From CAIODY01 sp046051225 (GTDB lineage: Bacteria; Bacteroidota; Bacteroidia; Chitinophagales; CAIODY01), in the NCBI GenBank assembly GCA_046051225.1, contig JBJOOR010000010.1, forward strand, positions 62,001 to 126,000: 64,000 bases of DNA, in the 5' to 3' direction. Every line of letters starts with the position of its first letter. Position 1 is the stretch's first letter. This document shows, piece by piece, positions 47,200-56,434 of the stretch. Position numbers and translations under genes: made by a program. Under the pieces are notes generated by a model. The model saw nothing but the letters and a program-made list of their open reading frames with translations, searched no databases and had not been told where the DNA came from.

Positions 47200-48120
47200 A
47201 TGAAAAAATATTTTTTGAAATTCAGTATCGTTTGTTGCTCATCCATACTACTTTTTTCATGTCAGAAAAATGTAAATATTACAGTAGATGCTAAATACAC
47301 AAAGCAATTATTAGTGCTTAATTCTGTATTACAACCCGATTCGAATGCAACTATTCAAGTTAGTAAAAGTGTATCAGCCATAGGCACTGATGCCCCATCT
47401 GTAGTAACCGATGCCACAGTTGATTTATGGGAAAATGGAAAGTTTTTAATGAATTGCAGCCATATTGGTAATGGAATTTATTCAGCAAATTACAAACCAT
47501 TAGCTAATCATGAATATACATTTAAAGCGCATGAAACTGGAATGACTGATGTGGATGGAAGCAGCAGCATTCCTACAAATACACCCATTACCATTACCAG
47601 CATCGACTCGGTAAACGAGGATATTGTATTGCAATTAAACGACCCATCTGATGCTAATTATTATACATTTGAATTAACCGCAATTGATACTACAGGCTAT
47701 TCAACATCTATTCTACTATATACCGACAACTCAATGCTTTTAGATAATAGTAAAAGCCCTGTATTTTCATTTGGCCGACATGGAAATAAAAAATTACATC
47801 GTATTCCTAATTATATAAGCGACCAATTATTTAATGGTCAAAGCAATTCATTTGTACTTTCATTTAATACAAATAATAATTCGCATGGTGGACATGGCGG
47901 TCCGCCACCACCTATTAGCAATAATACATTACCATCGGGAACTTACGTTTTAAAAGTAACCAATGTATCAAGCCAAATTTATAAATATTTTAAAACCGTA
48001 GATGGTGCTTTAAATCCAAATCCATTTGCCGAACCAACACAAATATTTTCAAATATCAATAATGGATTGGGTGTGATTGGTAGTAGAAATTCGCAAATTT
48101 TCACATTGTTAAAAAAGTAA
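47200..48120 (+). CDS. DUF4249 lipoprotein partner of the TonB-dependent receptor
   Basis: A 306-residue lipoprotein with lipobox LLFSC (Cys at about 21). The mature part fits DUF4249: KQLLVLNSVLQPDSNATIQVSKS, VTDATVDLWENGKFL, GIYSANYKPLANHEYTFKA. A His/Gly/Pro-rich loop (SHGGHGGPPPP) lies at about 227-237 and could bind metal. DUF4249 proteins are commonly encoded next to TonB receptors with a carboxypeptidase-like domain, as here, in a SusC/SusD-like pairing. It is probably anchored in the outer membrane. Confidence 0.85.
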   Translation: MKKYFLKFSIVCCSSILLFSCQKNVNITVDAKYTKQLLVLNSVLQPDSNATIQVSKSVSAIGTDAPSVVTDATVDLWENGKFLMNCSHIGNGIYSANYKPLANHEYTFKAHETGMTDVDGSSSIPTNTPITITSIDSVNEDIVLQLNDPSDANYYTFELTAIDTTGYSTSILLYTDNSMLLDNSKSPVFSFGRHGNKKLHRIPNYISDQLFNGQSNSFVLSFNTNNNSHGGHGGPPPPISNNTLPSGTYVLKVTNVSSQIYKYFKTVDGALNPNPFAEPTQIFSNINNGLGVIGSRNSQIFTLLKK

Positions 48121-48134
48121 ATTAATGGGTAAAT

Positions 48135-48151
48135 GCCTTTAGATAAAAGGC
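48135..48151. terminator. Weak hairpin between convergent genes
   Basis: GCCTTT, loop AGATA, AAAGGC. It lies at the end of the DUF4249 gene and touches the stop codon of the convergent 95-residue gene. The T tract is poor on the plus strand, so its use as a terminator is uncertain. Confidence 0.3.
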
Positions 48152-48438
48152 TAATTCCGCTTTCTACTTTCGGCTTTTTGTAGTTGTCGTTTTATAATTA
48201 AATCGGCTAAGATTTCAGCAGCATTTATTTTTGAAAGTGCTTCCATTGCTTGGTTTTCGGCAATATCAATTCGATATAAAATATGCCACAATTTTTCGGG
48301 ATTGGTGTTTATTAAATGTGCAATTTCTTGTTGCAACCAAATGGTAATTTTACTCCATTCATCATGCTGTTCAATTGATAAATCAAACCATTTATTGATG
48401 GCATCTTTTGGCGATTCGTTCCATTCATCGTTTTCCAT
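48151..48438 (-). CDS. Small conserved Bacteroidota protein of unknown function
   Basis: A 95-residue, largely helical, cytosolic-looking protein. IAHLINTNPEKLWHILYRIDIAE near 38-60 and the C-terminal AAEILADLIIKRQLQKA resemble a small uncharacterised protein found in many Bacteroidota. The N-terminus is acidic and the C-terminus basic. No catalytic motif is visible. It is divergent from the serine hydrolase gene and convergent with the DUF4249 gene. Confidence 0.7.
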   Translation of the reverse strand: MENDEWNESPKDAINKWFDLSIEQHDEWSKITIWLQQEIAHLINTNPEKLWHILYRIDIAENQAMEALSKINAAEILADLIIKRQLQKAESRKRN

Positions 48439-48506
48439 TGTATAAAATTAATGGTTTATGTTTTTAAATTTGTGAAAAATTAAATCCCTTGAAATTTTAT
48501 TTCAGT

Positions 48507-49886
48507 ATGACAATAGACTTCTTCGAAAAATGCTTGTTGATGACCTCATCTTTATCTTCTCCTATAAAGAAGAATGGTATTTTTCGAAGATGTCTATTAG
48601 TTATAATTGTTAGCGTCCTGACTTTTAATCCTTCATTTTCTCAACGAAAAATCAGAAATCACTTTTTCAAGCAACGTTCGTTTGAAAAATATTTATATGC
48701 TACAATGCCCGAATTTAAAGCCTTATTAGATTCGCCATCTGTTTACCGAACGCAAATTTATTTCAGTAAAATTACAAGAGACAAAAATGGGAAAGTGAAA
48801 TTCACTGATTATCATTTCAAAAAACATGATTTGTATTATTACCCAGCAAGTTGTGTGAAATTGCCCGTGATTATTAACGCATTAGTTAAATTTAACGGAA
48901 GGAAACTCTCTCTTCAAAATAAATTATTTATTCAAGATAGCACATACTGTGGTTTTGCAGGACAAACAGAAATTCAAAACGGATGGTATTTTAAAGATTA
49001 TATTAAACGAATGTTAGTAGTTAGTAATAACATTTGCTTTAACCCTATTTTCGATTTTATTTCTAAACACAATTGTAAATCGCCATTTTCAAATACGCCT
49101 ACAATTTACCAGCGATTCAATTTTCATTGTAACGATAGCAGTTTATATAAGAGTTACCCGTTTGTTGTGAAAGATGATTCAGGAAAAATTATTTATTCTG
49201 AACCTATGAAAGAATATGACTATCAAAATTTTTTAGATACTTCATGGGCTAAAGCAGGATTGAGATATTTAAACAATAAAGATTCTTTAATTAATCATCC
49301 AAAATCGTTTTCCAAATCTAATTTTTATGATTTAATAAGATTGCACGAAATCATTAAGAATATTACTGCGGATGAATTTGTGTTTATTGAAAATGAAAAC
49401 AGAAATTTCCTTTTAAAATACATGAGCATTTATCCATCCGAATGCCGCCATCCTGCTTATGATTCAAAAGAATATCCTGATAATTGGGGCAAATATTTAT
49501 TGATTGGAGATGATACAAATTTTCATAAAAGCATTCCGATTCAACAATTACCAACCCTCTCTATAGGAGAGGGTAAGGGTGAGGTTATCAAAGAGAAATT
49601 GTTGAATTGGAATGATGACAGCATCCGCATCTTCAACAAAGTAGGCATGGCGTATGGTTTTTTAACCGATTGTGCATACATAGTTGATTATAAAAATCAA
49701 GTAGAATTTATTGTTTCAGCTTCTGTTTTTGTAGATAGAGATGGCACTTTAAACGATGGTAAATATGCTTACAAAGAAATCGGCTTACCATTTTTAGGTA
49801 AGTTGGGAAGAGTATTAATGCAACATGAATTAAAACACAAAAGAAAGAGTAAATTTGCAGCGCAAAGAATAGAATACACGGACTAA
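48507..49886 (+). CDS. Exported serine hydrolase, beta-lactamase class A-like fold
   Basis: About 459 residues. A hydrophobic export segment (RRCLLVIIVSVLTFNPSFSQ) precedes a serine hydrolase domain with the SxxK motif in PASCVKLPV, an SNN in VVSNNICFN (place of SDN) and KVGMAYGF, perhaps in place of KTG. This is the PF13354-type beta-lactamase-like family; antibiotic hydrolysis is not implied. The start is uncertain (ATG 48507, ATG 48540 or TTG 48489), because the N-terminal coding region is occupied by a palindromic repeat element. A second copy lies in frame near residue 350, encoding PTLSIGEGKGEV. The gene may still be functional, since the frame is intact. Confidence 0.72.
   Translation: MTIDFFEKCLLMTSSLSSPIKKNGIFRRCLLVIIVSVLTFNPSFSQRKIRNHFFKQRSFEKYLYATMPEFKALLDSPSVYRTQIYFSKITRDKNGKVKFTDYHFKKHDLYYYPASCVKLPVIINALVKFNGRKLSLQNKLFIQDSTYCGFAGQTEIQNGWYFKDYIKRMLVVSNNICFNPIFDFISKHNCKSPFSNTPTIYQRFNFHCNDSSLYKSYPFVVKDDSGKIIYSEPMKEYDYQNFLDTSWAKAGLRYLNNKDSLINHPKSFSKSNFYDLIRLHEIIKNITADEFVFIENENRNFLLKYMSIYPSECRHPAYDSKEYPDNWGKYLLIGDDTNFHKSIPIQQLPTLSIGEGKGEVIKEKLLNWNDDSIRIFNKVGMAYGFLTDCAYIVDYKNQVEFIVSASVFVDRDGTLNDGKYAYKEIGLPFLGKLGRVLMQHELKHKRKSKFAAQRIEYTD
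48520..48590. repeat. Nested inverted repeat with REP-like element (copy 1) at the serine hydrolase start
   Basis: Outer 12-bp arms TCTTCGAAAAAT (48520-48531) and ATTTTTCGAAGA (48579-48590) enclose a 36-base element at 48542-48577 (GACCTCATCTTTATCTTCTC...). That element matches the reverse complement of copy 2 at 49551-49586 at 27 of 36 positions, with almost all differences being C/T or G/A changes. The internal part has TCTTTAT/ATAAAGA arms. Confidence 0.65.
49551..49586 (-). repeat. REP-like palindromic element (copy 2) inside the serine hydrolase gene
   Basis: ACCCTCTC, loop TATAG, GAGAGGGT, then AAGGGTGAGGTT. This matches the general form of CCCTCTCC...GGAGAGGG...GGTGAGG intergenic repeats known from Bacteroidota. 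It sits within a coding frame and adds about 12 residues, keeping the frame open. It is more GC-rich than its surroundings. Confidence 0.65.
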
Positions 49887-49960
49887 TGAGCCAATATAAT
49901 TTGCAAATAAAAACACCAATTTTATAACAGAATTAAGTACAATTAGATTAAATTAAAAGA

Positions 49961-51115
49961 ATGACAAAATCGATTTATATGTTTTTGATACTCACTTTTT
50001 ATATGTTGAGTTGTGGGCAAAATAATTCTGCTCAAAATGCTGATTCTACAAAATCAAAAAAAGATACAACCATTGTAAATAGTGCATCTGATGGTAAATT
50101 TAATCGAATAGCTCGTTACTGGAGTGGTTTGCACGATGCTGAAAATATTGAGTTAGAAAAATTTAGCGAATGGAAAAATTATTCTAAAAATTTAGATTCA
50201 TCATTTGCAAAATTGGATAGAAGAAAATTTACAGTAATTAATAATTGGTCGAAAACAGAATTGAAATCTGTAAACGAAAAAATAAATACAGTTTTTTATC
50301 CTTTCAGTGGTCCCGATTTTTATTATGCCAATAACTTTTTTCCTGATGCTAAACGCTATATTATGGTGGGCTTAGAGCCAATAGGCGATGCAAAAAAATT
50401 AGAAAAATTAAATGATACCTCATTAAATAATTATTTGAAACAAATTCAAAATTCATTGTATGCTATTACCAATTATGGTTTTTTTAGAACCGTAGCAATG
50501 AAAGAAAATTTTAATAAAGAAAACTTAAATGGAATGTTGCCATTGCTTTATATTTTTTCAACCCGTAGAGGGTATGAACTACAATCATTGCAACGCATTA
50601 CATTAAATGATGATGGGAGCGAAAAGCCTTACCAAAAAGGGGATTCGATAGAAATTAAGAAAAAAATAAAAGGTGTAAAAATTACTTTAGTTAAAAATAA
50701 CAAGCAACAAATATTATATTACTTCTCGTTCGATTTATCAAATTCAAATTATAAAAATCATCTTGAATTTGAAAAATTTGTGTTGGCTCAAAAAGATTTT
50801 ACAACCTATTTAAAAGCTGCAAGTTGCTTAATGCATAAACCATACTTTAGTAATGTTCGAAGTTTAATTTTAAACAATGCAACTGATGTATTGCAAGATG
50901 ATAGCGGTATTCCAGTAAAATTTTTCGAATCAAGTAAATGGAATGTACAATTATATGGTTCGTATAATGGTGTAATTAGTTTGTTTAATGGCGATGAACA
51001 ACCTGAATTGAAAGCTTTGTATAAAGATTCGAGCAAAGTAAAAAACTTGCCATTTGGTACAGGTTATAAATTCAATAAAGGCACTTCTAATTTACAATTA
51101 GCCACTAAAAAATAA
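49961..51115 (+). CDS. Lipoprotein of unknown function
   Basis: A 384-residue predicted lipoprotein. The leader MTKSIYMFLILTFYMLSC ends in lipobox MLSC, followed by a Ser/Asn/Lys-rich linker of about 30 residues. The folded part begins near 48 (FNRIARYWSGLHDAEN) and includes YPFSGPDFYYANNFFPDAKRY and GYELQSLQRITL. The SGPD..YAN stretch is striking but I cannot assign it. Similar lipoproteins seem widespread in Bacteroidota. The substrate and role are unknown. It is the last plus-strand gene before the convergent DUF58 gene, 2 bp away. Confidence 0.7.
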   Translation: MTKSIYMFLILTFYMLSCGQNNSAQNADSTKSKKDTTIVNSASDGKFNRIARYWSGLHDAENIELEKFSEWKNYSKNLDSSFAKLDRRKFTVINNWSKTELKSVNEKINTVFYPFSGPDFYYANNFFPDAKRYIMVGLEPIGDAKKLEKLNDTSLNNYLKQIQNSLYAITNYGFFRTVAMKENFNKENLNGMLPLLYIFSTRRGYELQSLQRITLNDDGSEKPYQKGDSIEIKKKIKGVKITLVKNNKQQILYYFSFDLSNSNYKNHLEFEKFVLAQKDFTTYLKAASCLMHKPYFSNVRSLILNNATDVLQDDSGIPVKFFESSKWNVQLYGSYNGVISLFNGDEQPELKALYKDSSKVKNLPFGTGYKFNKGTSNLQLATKK

Positions 51116-51117
51116 TT

Positions 51118-52473
51118 TTACAAACTTCTACTGGCTTTTAATTGCATATATTTATTCAACGTTGCAATGCTTAACTCTTCGGGTTTTGTAATGATAGATT
51201 GAATACCATATTGATTTAATTCTTTTAAAATCTGCTTCTTTTCATCCAACATTGTGGCTGCAATTGTGGTGTCATAAATACCTCTTAAATCACTTACTTT
51301 TTCGTTGGCATAGCTTGATATTTCGGTGTTTTCAAAAAATATAACTACCAGCAAATGCAATCTGTTCATGCTTCTTAACACAGGCAACACCCTTTGCAAA
51401 GCATAACTACTTTCAAAATTGGTGAATAAAAAAAGCATACTTCTGCCATGTATAAAATTTCTTACTGTGTTATACATCAATTCAAAATCGGCTTCTAATT
51501 CTGTTTCTTTTTCGTTATACAATAGCTCATTCATTTTATGAAGCTGATGTATTTTTCGTTCGGCTTTTAACTTAGTATGAATGGCATTACTAAATGTAAT
51601 CAAGCCCACTTTATCTTGTTTTTTTACTGCCACATTAGCTATAGCCAAAACTGCATTAATGCTATAATCCAACAAACTTAATCCGCCAAAAGGCATCAAC
51701 ATATTTCGGCTTTTATCAACAATAAAATAAACCTGTTGCGATTTTTCATCTTCGTATTGGTCAATCATCAACTTATTCATTTTGCCTGTTGCTTTCCAAT
51801 TCAAATGACGGTAATCATCGCCATGAACATAATTTTTTATTTGTTCAAATTCATAACTTGTTCCTATTCGGCGTTGCTTTTTAGTGCCCTCTAACGCTTG
51901 TGTACGCTGCATACTTAACAATTCAATTTTTTTCATTTGCAATACAGATGGATAACAAGCCACATCCTTTGTATTCACTATTACAATTCTGCGTTCAGCT
52001 AATTTCAAAAAACTATTGATGAATAAATAGGTGGATGGAAATGTATAAATGCCACGTTCGTTTGGCAAAATATAATAGGGAAATTTTTGTAGTTGATTGT
52101 TATCAAATATTTTGGCAATAGAAAAATTTCGTATCTGCAATTGTTCGGGCAATGTATCATGAATACGAATACCAAGGCGGATAGATGACAAATTTTCAAT
52201 TAATAATTCAATTAAATTATTATCGCCCAACGACAATACTTTTGGTGTATTTCTATCTATTTCAATTTTTATTTTTGGATTAAATAAAATAAAAAAATCG
52301 ACTAATGTGGTGATTAATAGTAAGCCTAAAACTACTTGTGCTACAACAAATATAACGGGTAAAAAAAATGAAACCACAAACAATAATGCAGCAAAGCCAA
52401 TGGCTATAAAAAAAAATCGGGTAAGAAAAATATCTTTAAACAAAAGGAAAAAAATTTGATTGTGCGATTTCAA
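51118..52473 (-). CDS. DUF58 domain membrane protein
   Basis: A 451-residue protein with two N-terminal membrane segments (about 17-37 and 40-66). A DUF58 core follows: GTSYEFEQIKNYVHGDDYRHLNWKATGK near 205-232, then a von Willebrand A-like region (VYFIVDKSRNML, LLDYSINAVLAIANVA). The start codon is TTG at 52473; no ATG would retain the first membrane helix. DUF58 proteins normally work with MoxR ATPases. Here the only MoxR gene in the window is 10.7 kb away at the right edge. Its function may lie in envelope stress or protein maturation, but this is general to the family. Confidence 0.85.
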   Translation of the reverse strand: MKSHNQIFFLLFKDIFLTRFFFIAIGFAALLFVVSFFLPVIFVVAQVVLGLLLITTLVDFFILFNPKIKIEIDRNTPKVLSLGDNNLIELLIENLSSIRLGIRIHDTLPEQLQIRNFSIAKIFDNNQLQKFPYYILPNERGIYTFPSTYLFINSFLKLAERRIVIVNTKDVACYPSVLQMKKIELLSMQRTQALEGTKKQRRIGTSYEFEQIKNYVHGDDYRHLNWKATGKMNKLMIDQYEDEKSQQVYFIVDKSRNMLMPFGGLSLLDYSINAVLAIANVAVKKQDKVGLITFSNAIHTKLKAERKIHQLHKMNELLYNEKETELEADFELMYNTVRNFIHGRSMLFLFTNFESSYALQRVLPVLRSMNRLHLLVVIFFENTEISSYANEKVSDLRGIYDTTIAATMLDEKKQILKELNQYGIQSIITKPEELSIATLNKYMQLKASRSL

Positions 52474-52516
52474 AAATAGTAAATTTTGAAATCAGATTTT
52501 GTAAGATTTTCAAAAC

Positions 52517-52548
52517 AAAAAAAGGAAGCCAATCAGCTTCCTTTTTTT
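52517..52548 (-). terminator. Intrinsic terminator of pyrG
   Basis: A 13-bp stem (AAAAAAAGGAAGC / GCTTCCTTTTTTT) with a 6-base loop, 18 bp beyond the pyrG stop. It has a T run on either strand, so it can act in both directions, but on the minus strand it separates pyrG from DUF58. Confidence 0.85.
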
Positions 52549-52566
52549 ATGTACTTTAATAAAAAA

Positions 52567-54222
52567 TTAGATAGCGCTAAATGGCACTTCGCCACGACTT
52601 AATTGCGCTTCAATTTTTTGTTCATGATATTTTAATGATGCTTCGATAAACGAAACAAATAATGGATGAGGGTTTTCAACCGTACTTTTTAATTCGGGAT
52701 GAAATTGTACACCAATAAAATAAGGATGATTTTTCAATTCGACAATTTCAACCAAATGCTTTTGGTTGTTGATACCTGTAGCAATCATTCCCGATTTTTC
52801 AAATTGATCTAAATACAAATTATTAAATTCGTAACGATGACGATGACGTTCTTTTACATGACGATGCTTGTATGCTTTATGCGCTATCGAATCATCCTTT
52901 ACATCGCAATCATACGAACCTAAACGCATGGTGCCACCCTTTTGGCTAATAGTACGTTGGTCTTCCATCATGTGTATTACTGGATGAGCTGTGTTTGCAT
53001 CCACTTCGGCTGTATGTGCTTCTTTCAGGTTCAATACATTTCTTGCAAATTCAATTACTGCACATTGCATTCCGAAACAAATACCAAAAAATGGAATATT
53101 GTTTTCACGGATATATTTAATAGAAGCAATTTTCCCTTCAATTCCTCTGCCACCAAATCCAGGCGCAACAAGCACTCCATCAAAATGTGATAATTTTTCT
53201 TTAAAATTTTCTTCCGTTAAAAATTCGCTATGCACCGTTTCAACTCTTACTTTACAATCGTTGCTTACACCTGCATGAATAAATGCCTCATGGATGGATT
53301 TATAAGCATCTTGCAATTCAACATATTTACCTACTAAGCCAATGGTAACTTCGTGTTTAGGATTTTTCAATTTACTTAAAAAGTTATTCCATTTTTTTAA
53401 ATCAGGTTCTTGTGTAGCTGGTAGATTTAGTTTTTCTAACACAGTTAAGTCTAACTTTTCACGAAGCATTTCCATGGGTACATCGTAAATGGTATCAACA
53501 TCTCGGGCTTCGATTACACTATTAACAGTAACATTGCAGAACAAAGCTAATTTGCGGCGCAAATCCATATTCAACGGCATTTCGGTACGACAAACTAAAA
53601 TATCCGGCTGAATCCCAACCTCTAATAAATCTTTTACCGAATGTTGTGTAGGTTTTGTTTTTAATTCTTTGGCCGATTTTAAATATGGCACTAATGTAAG
53701 ATGAATTACTAATGCATTTTGATTTCCTTTTTCCCATTTCATTTGTCTAATAGACTCAATGAAAGGCAAGCCTTCAATATCGCCAACAGTTCCACCAATT
53801 TCGGTAATAATAATATCGTATTCGCCTGTAACGCTTAATGCCGTCATTCGGCGTTTGATTTCATTGGTGATATGCGGAATTACTTGCACTGTTTTTCCTA
53901 AAAAAACACCTTCACGTTCATGATTAATAACCGTTTGATAAATTTTACCAGTAGTAACATTATTAGCTTGTGAGGTAGGAATATTTAAAAATCGTTCGTA
54001 ATGCCCCAAATCCAAATCGGTTTCGGCGCCATCATCCGTTACATAACATTCACCATGCTCATAAGGATTTAAAGTGCCCGGATCAACATTAATATAAGGG
54101 TCAAATTTTTGAATAGTAACTCTATATCCACGAGATTGCAATAACTTGGCTAAAGACGCAGCCACAATGCCTTTGCCTAAAGAAGAAGATACACCACCAG
54201 TAACAAATACATACTTTGTCAT
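52567..54222 (-). CDS. pyrG: CTP synthase
   Basis: A 551-residue enzyme making CTP from UTP, ATP and glutamine. The synthase domain starts KYVFVTGGVSSSLGKGIVAASLA and has DPYINVDPGTLNPYEHGE and DLDLGHYERF. The C-terminal class I glutamine amidotransferase has the nucleophile in FFGICFGMQ and the His in GVQFHPE. ATG at 54222 gives the canonical start; the frame reaches back to a TTG at 54291, but those 23 residues are not family-like. CTP is also needed by the CMP-sugar synthase in region 1. Confidence 0.96.
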   Translation of the reverse strand: MTKYVFVTGGVSSSLGKGIVAASLAKLLQSRGYRVTIQKFDPYINVDPGTLNPYEHGECYVTDDGAETDLDLGHYERFLNIPTSQANNVTTGKIYQTVINHEREGVFLGKTVQVIPHITNEIKRRMTALSVTGEYDIIITEIGGTVGDIEGLPFIESIRQMKWEKGNQNALVIHLTLVPYLKSAKELKTKPTQHSVKDLLEVGIQPDILVCRTEMPLNMDLRRKLALFCNVTVNSVIEARDVDTIYDVPMEMLREKLDLTVLEKLNLPATQEPDLKKWNNFLSKLKNPKHEVTIGLVGKYVELQDAYKSIHEAFIHAGVSNDCKVRVETVHSEFLTEENFKEKLSHFDGVLVAPGFGGRGIEGKIASIKYIRENNIPFFGICFGMQCAVIEFARNVLNLKEAHTAEVDANTAHPVIHMMEDQRTISQKGGTMRLGSYDCDVKDDSIAHKAYKHRHVKERHRHRYEFNNLYLDQFEKSGMIATGINNQKHLVEIVELKNHPYFIGVQFHPELKSTVENPHPLFVSFIEASLKYHEQKIEAQLSRGEVPFSAI

Positions 54223-54353
54223 AACGGGGGATAAAAGTAGAATTATATTTTCAGAAAATGATGATACCGCATAGAAATAAGTTTTGCACAACCCATAGAA
54301 TAAAAAAATTGATTGTATTTTATACCTTCGCTGCTCAATTTTTTTATCTATAA

Positions 54354-55043
54354 ATGGCTTACAACTTTGCTGAAGGCGAAATTATTTTAATCAATAAATC
54401 CTTAACATGGACATCCTTTGACGTAGTTAGAAAAATAATTTATACCACCCGATTTAAAAAGATTGGTCATGCTGGAACATTAGACCCATTAGCTACTGGC
54501 TTACTTATCTTGGCTACTGGCAAAAAAACAAAATTGATTTCTACATTTCAAAATACGAAAAAAGAATATACCGGCATTATTACATTGGGGGGCACTACCC
54601 CTTGTTTCGATTTAGAAATTCCTGTTGATACATTGCACCCTACAGAGCATATTACGAACGACATGATTTATGAAACAGCAGCTTCATTCGTTGGCGATCA
54701 AACCCAATATCCGCCTATCTATTCGGCAGTAAAACAAAATGGGAAGCCGCTATATATTTTAGCAAGAAAAAAAGAAGATATAGAATTAAAAAAACGATTT
54801 ATTACTATCTACGAATTTGAAATTACTAAAATTGAAATGCCCGATATCCACTTTAGAGTAGTTTGTGCAAGTGGTACTTATATTAGAAGTTTGGCAAATG
54901 ATTTTGGAATAAGATTAAAAAGTGGTGCACATTTATCAAAACTTTGTAGAACCAAATCTGGCGATTTTGATTTAACAAATGTGCCAACTATTGATGAATG
55001 GATTGATGCTTATAAACAAAGCCAATTAGATTCAAGTTCTTAA
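54354..55043 (+). CDS. truB: tRNA pseudouridine(55) synthase
   Basis: A 229-residue TruB forming pseudouridine 55 in the T-loop of tRNAs. INKSLTWTSFDVVRKI at about 13-28 and KIGHAGTLDPLATGLLILATGK near 37-58 contain the catalytic Asp in GTLDP. YPPIYSAVKQNGKPLY and GTYIRSLANDFG are further motifs. It lacks the C-terminal PUA domain seen in some TruBs, as is usual for shorter forms. It is divergent from pyrG and followed 63 bp later by thyA. Confidence 0.94.
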   Translation: MAYNFAEGEIILINKSLTWTSFDVVRKIIYTTRFKKIGHAGTLDPLATGLLILATGKKTKLISTFQNTKKEYTGIITLGGTTPCFDLEIPVDTLHPTEHITNDMIYETAASFVGDQTQYPPIYSAVKQNGKPLYILARKKEDIELKKRFITIYEFEITKIEMPDIHFRVVCASGTYIRSLANDFGIRLKSGAHLSKLCRTKSGDFDLTNVPTIDEWIDAYKQSQLDSSS

Positions 55044-55106
55044 TTTGTTTATAACTTCAATTCTAAATTCATTTATCAAGATTATTTTTACAAAAAAAAT
55101 ATTGCT

Positions 55107-55901
55107 TTGAAAGTTTATTTAGATTTACTACAACACATTTTAGATAAAGGTATAATTAAAACCGACAGAACTGGAACAGGCACACAAAGTGTGTTTGGCT
55201 ATCAAATGCGATTTGATTTAAGCGAAGGTTTTCCATTGTTAACCACAAAGAAATTACATACCAAAAGTATTTTTCATGAATTGCTTTGGTTTTTAAAAGG
55301 CGATACAAACATTAAATATTTAAAAGAAAATGGTGTAAGTATTTGGGATGAATGGGCTGATGCTGATGGCGAATTAGGACCTGTATATGGTCGTCAATGG
55401 CGCAGTTGGCAATGCATAGATGGAAGTGTGGTTGATCAAATTTCAAACTTAATCACTCAAATAAAAACAAAACCCGATTCAAGAAGATTAATTGTAAGTG
55501 CTTGGAATGTGGCAGATGTAGAGAAAATGGCTTTACCACCCTGTCATTGTTTATTTCAATTTTATGTAGCCAATGGAAAATTAAGCTGTCAATTATATCA
55601 ACGTAGCGCCGATGTATTTTTAGGTGTGCCTTTTAACATTGCTTCTTATGCCTTATTAACGTGTATGATTGCACAAGTATGTGATTTAGAAGCTGGTGAA
55701 TTTGTGCATACATTAGGCGATGCTCATTTATATTTAAATCATATTGAGCAAACAAAATTGCAATTAACCCGTGATATAAAACCATTGCCTACATTGCAAT
55801 TAAATAAAAATGTAACAGATATTTTTGGTTTTACAATTGATGATATTGTAATTGCAGATTACCACCCTCATCCATCTATTAAAGCACCCATTGCAGTTTA
55901 A
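55107..55901 (+). CDS. thyA: Thymidylate synthase
   Basis: A 264-residue ThyA, the same length as the E. coli enzyme, converting dUMP to dTMP with methylene-THF. The catalytic Cys146 lies in LPPCHCLFQF. DRTGTGTQSVFG near 20-31, QLYQRSADVFLGVPFNIASYALL and HTLGDAHLYLNH are diagnostic. The start is TTG at 55107 (TTG AAA GTT TAT), since alignment to the family leaves no room for another start. folA follows after 6 bp, so dihydrofolate made here is recycled by the next gene. Confidence 0.96.
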   Translation: MKVYLDLLQHILDKGIIKTDRTGTGTQSVFGYQMRFDLSEGFPLLTTKKLHTKSIFHELLWFLKGDTNIKYLKENGVSIWDEWADADGELGPVYGRQWRSWQCIDGSVVDQISNLITQIKTKPDSRRLIVSAWNVADVEKMALPPCHCLFQFYVANGKLSCQLYQRSADVFLGVPFNIASYALLTCMIAQVCDLEAGEFVHTLGDAHLYLNHIEQTKLQLTRDIKPLPTLQLNKNVTDIFGFTIDDIVIADYHPHPSIKAPIAV

Positions 55902-55907
55902 AAAATT

Positions 55908-56417
55908 ATGCATATTTCTATTATAGTTGCCACTTCTAAAAACAATGCTATTGGTATAAACAATCAACTACCATGGCATTTGCCAGCCGATTTAAAATAT
56001 TTTAAACAGCTTACCACGGGGCATGTAATAGTGATGGGTAGCAATACTTATTTATCAATTGGTAAACCATTGCCCAATAGAACTACAATTGTAATTACAT
56101 CGCAACAAAACCCAAGTTGGAAAGTAGATGGAATTTATATAGTTCATTCAATTAATGAAGCCATTGAAAAAGCAAAAGCTTTAAACGAAACTGAATGTTT
56201 TATTATTGGTGGAGCAAAAATTTATGAACAAACTATTCATCTTGCCAATAAAATTTACAATACAAAAATTGATATTGAATTAGAAAAAGCGGATGCATTT
56301 TTTCCTACCCTAAATGAATTAGAATGGAAAACAATTTCGGAAGAAAAACATGAGGCTGATGAAAAAAACAAAATGAATTACTCTTTTATTGTACAAATGA
56401 AAACAAGTAAAAAATAA
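55908..56417 (+). CDS. folA: Dihydrofolate reductase
   Basis: A 169-residue DHFR that regenerates tetrahydrofolate with NADPH. IIVATSKNNAIGINNQLPWHLPADLKYF at the N-terminus contains the conserved Trp and the acidic Asp used in catalysis. VIVMGSNTYLSIGKPLPNRTTIVI and FIIGGAKIYEQ complete the cofactor site. It is in an operon with thyA, 6 bp apart. Convergent with the geranylgeranyl reductase-like gene. Confidence 0.94.
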   Translation: MHISIIVATSKNNAIGINNQLPWHLPADLKYFKQLTTGHVIVMGSNTYLSIGKPLPNRTTIVITSQQNPSWKVDGIYIVHSINEAIEKAKALNETECFIIGGAKIYEQTIHLANKIYNTKIDIELEKADAFFPTLNELEWKTISEEKHEADEKNKMNYSFIVQMKTSKK

Positions 56418-56434
56418 TATTTAGCTTTCACTTT

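Noticed and set aside
48507..49886. Antibiotic resistance beta-lactamase
   Set aside because: SxxK is present, but the SDN and KTG positions are altered and length is greater; only the fold-level assignment is supported.
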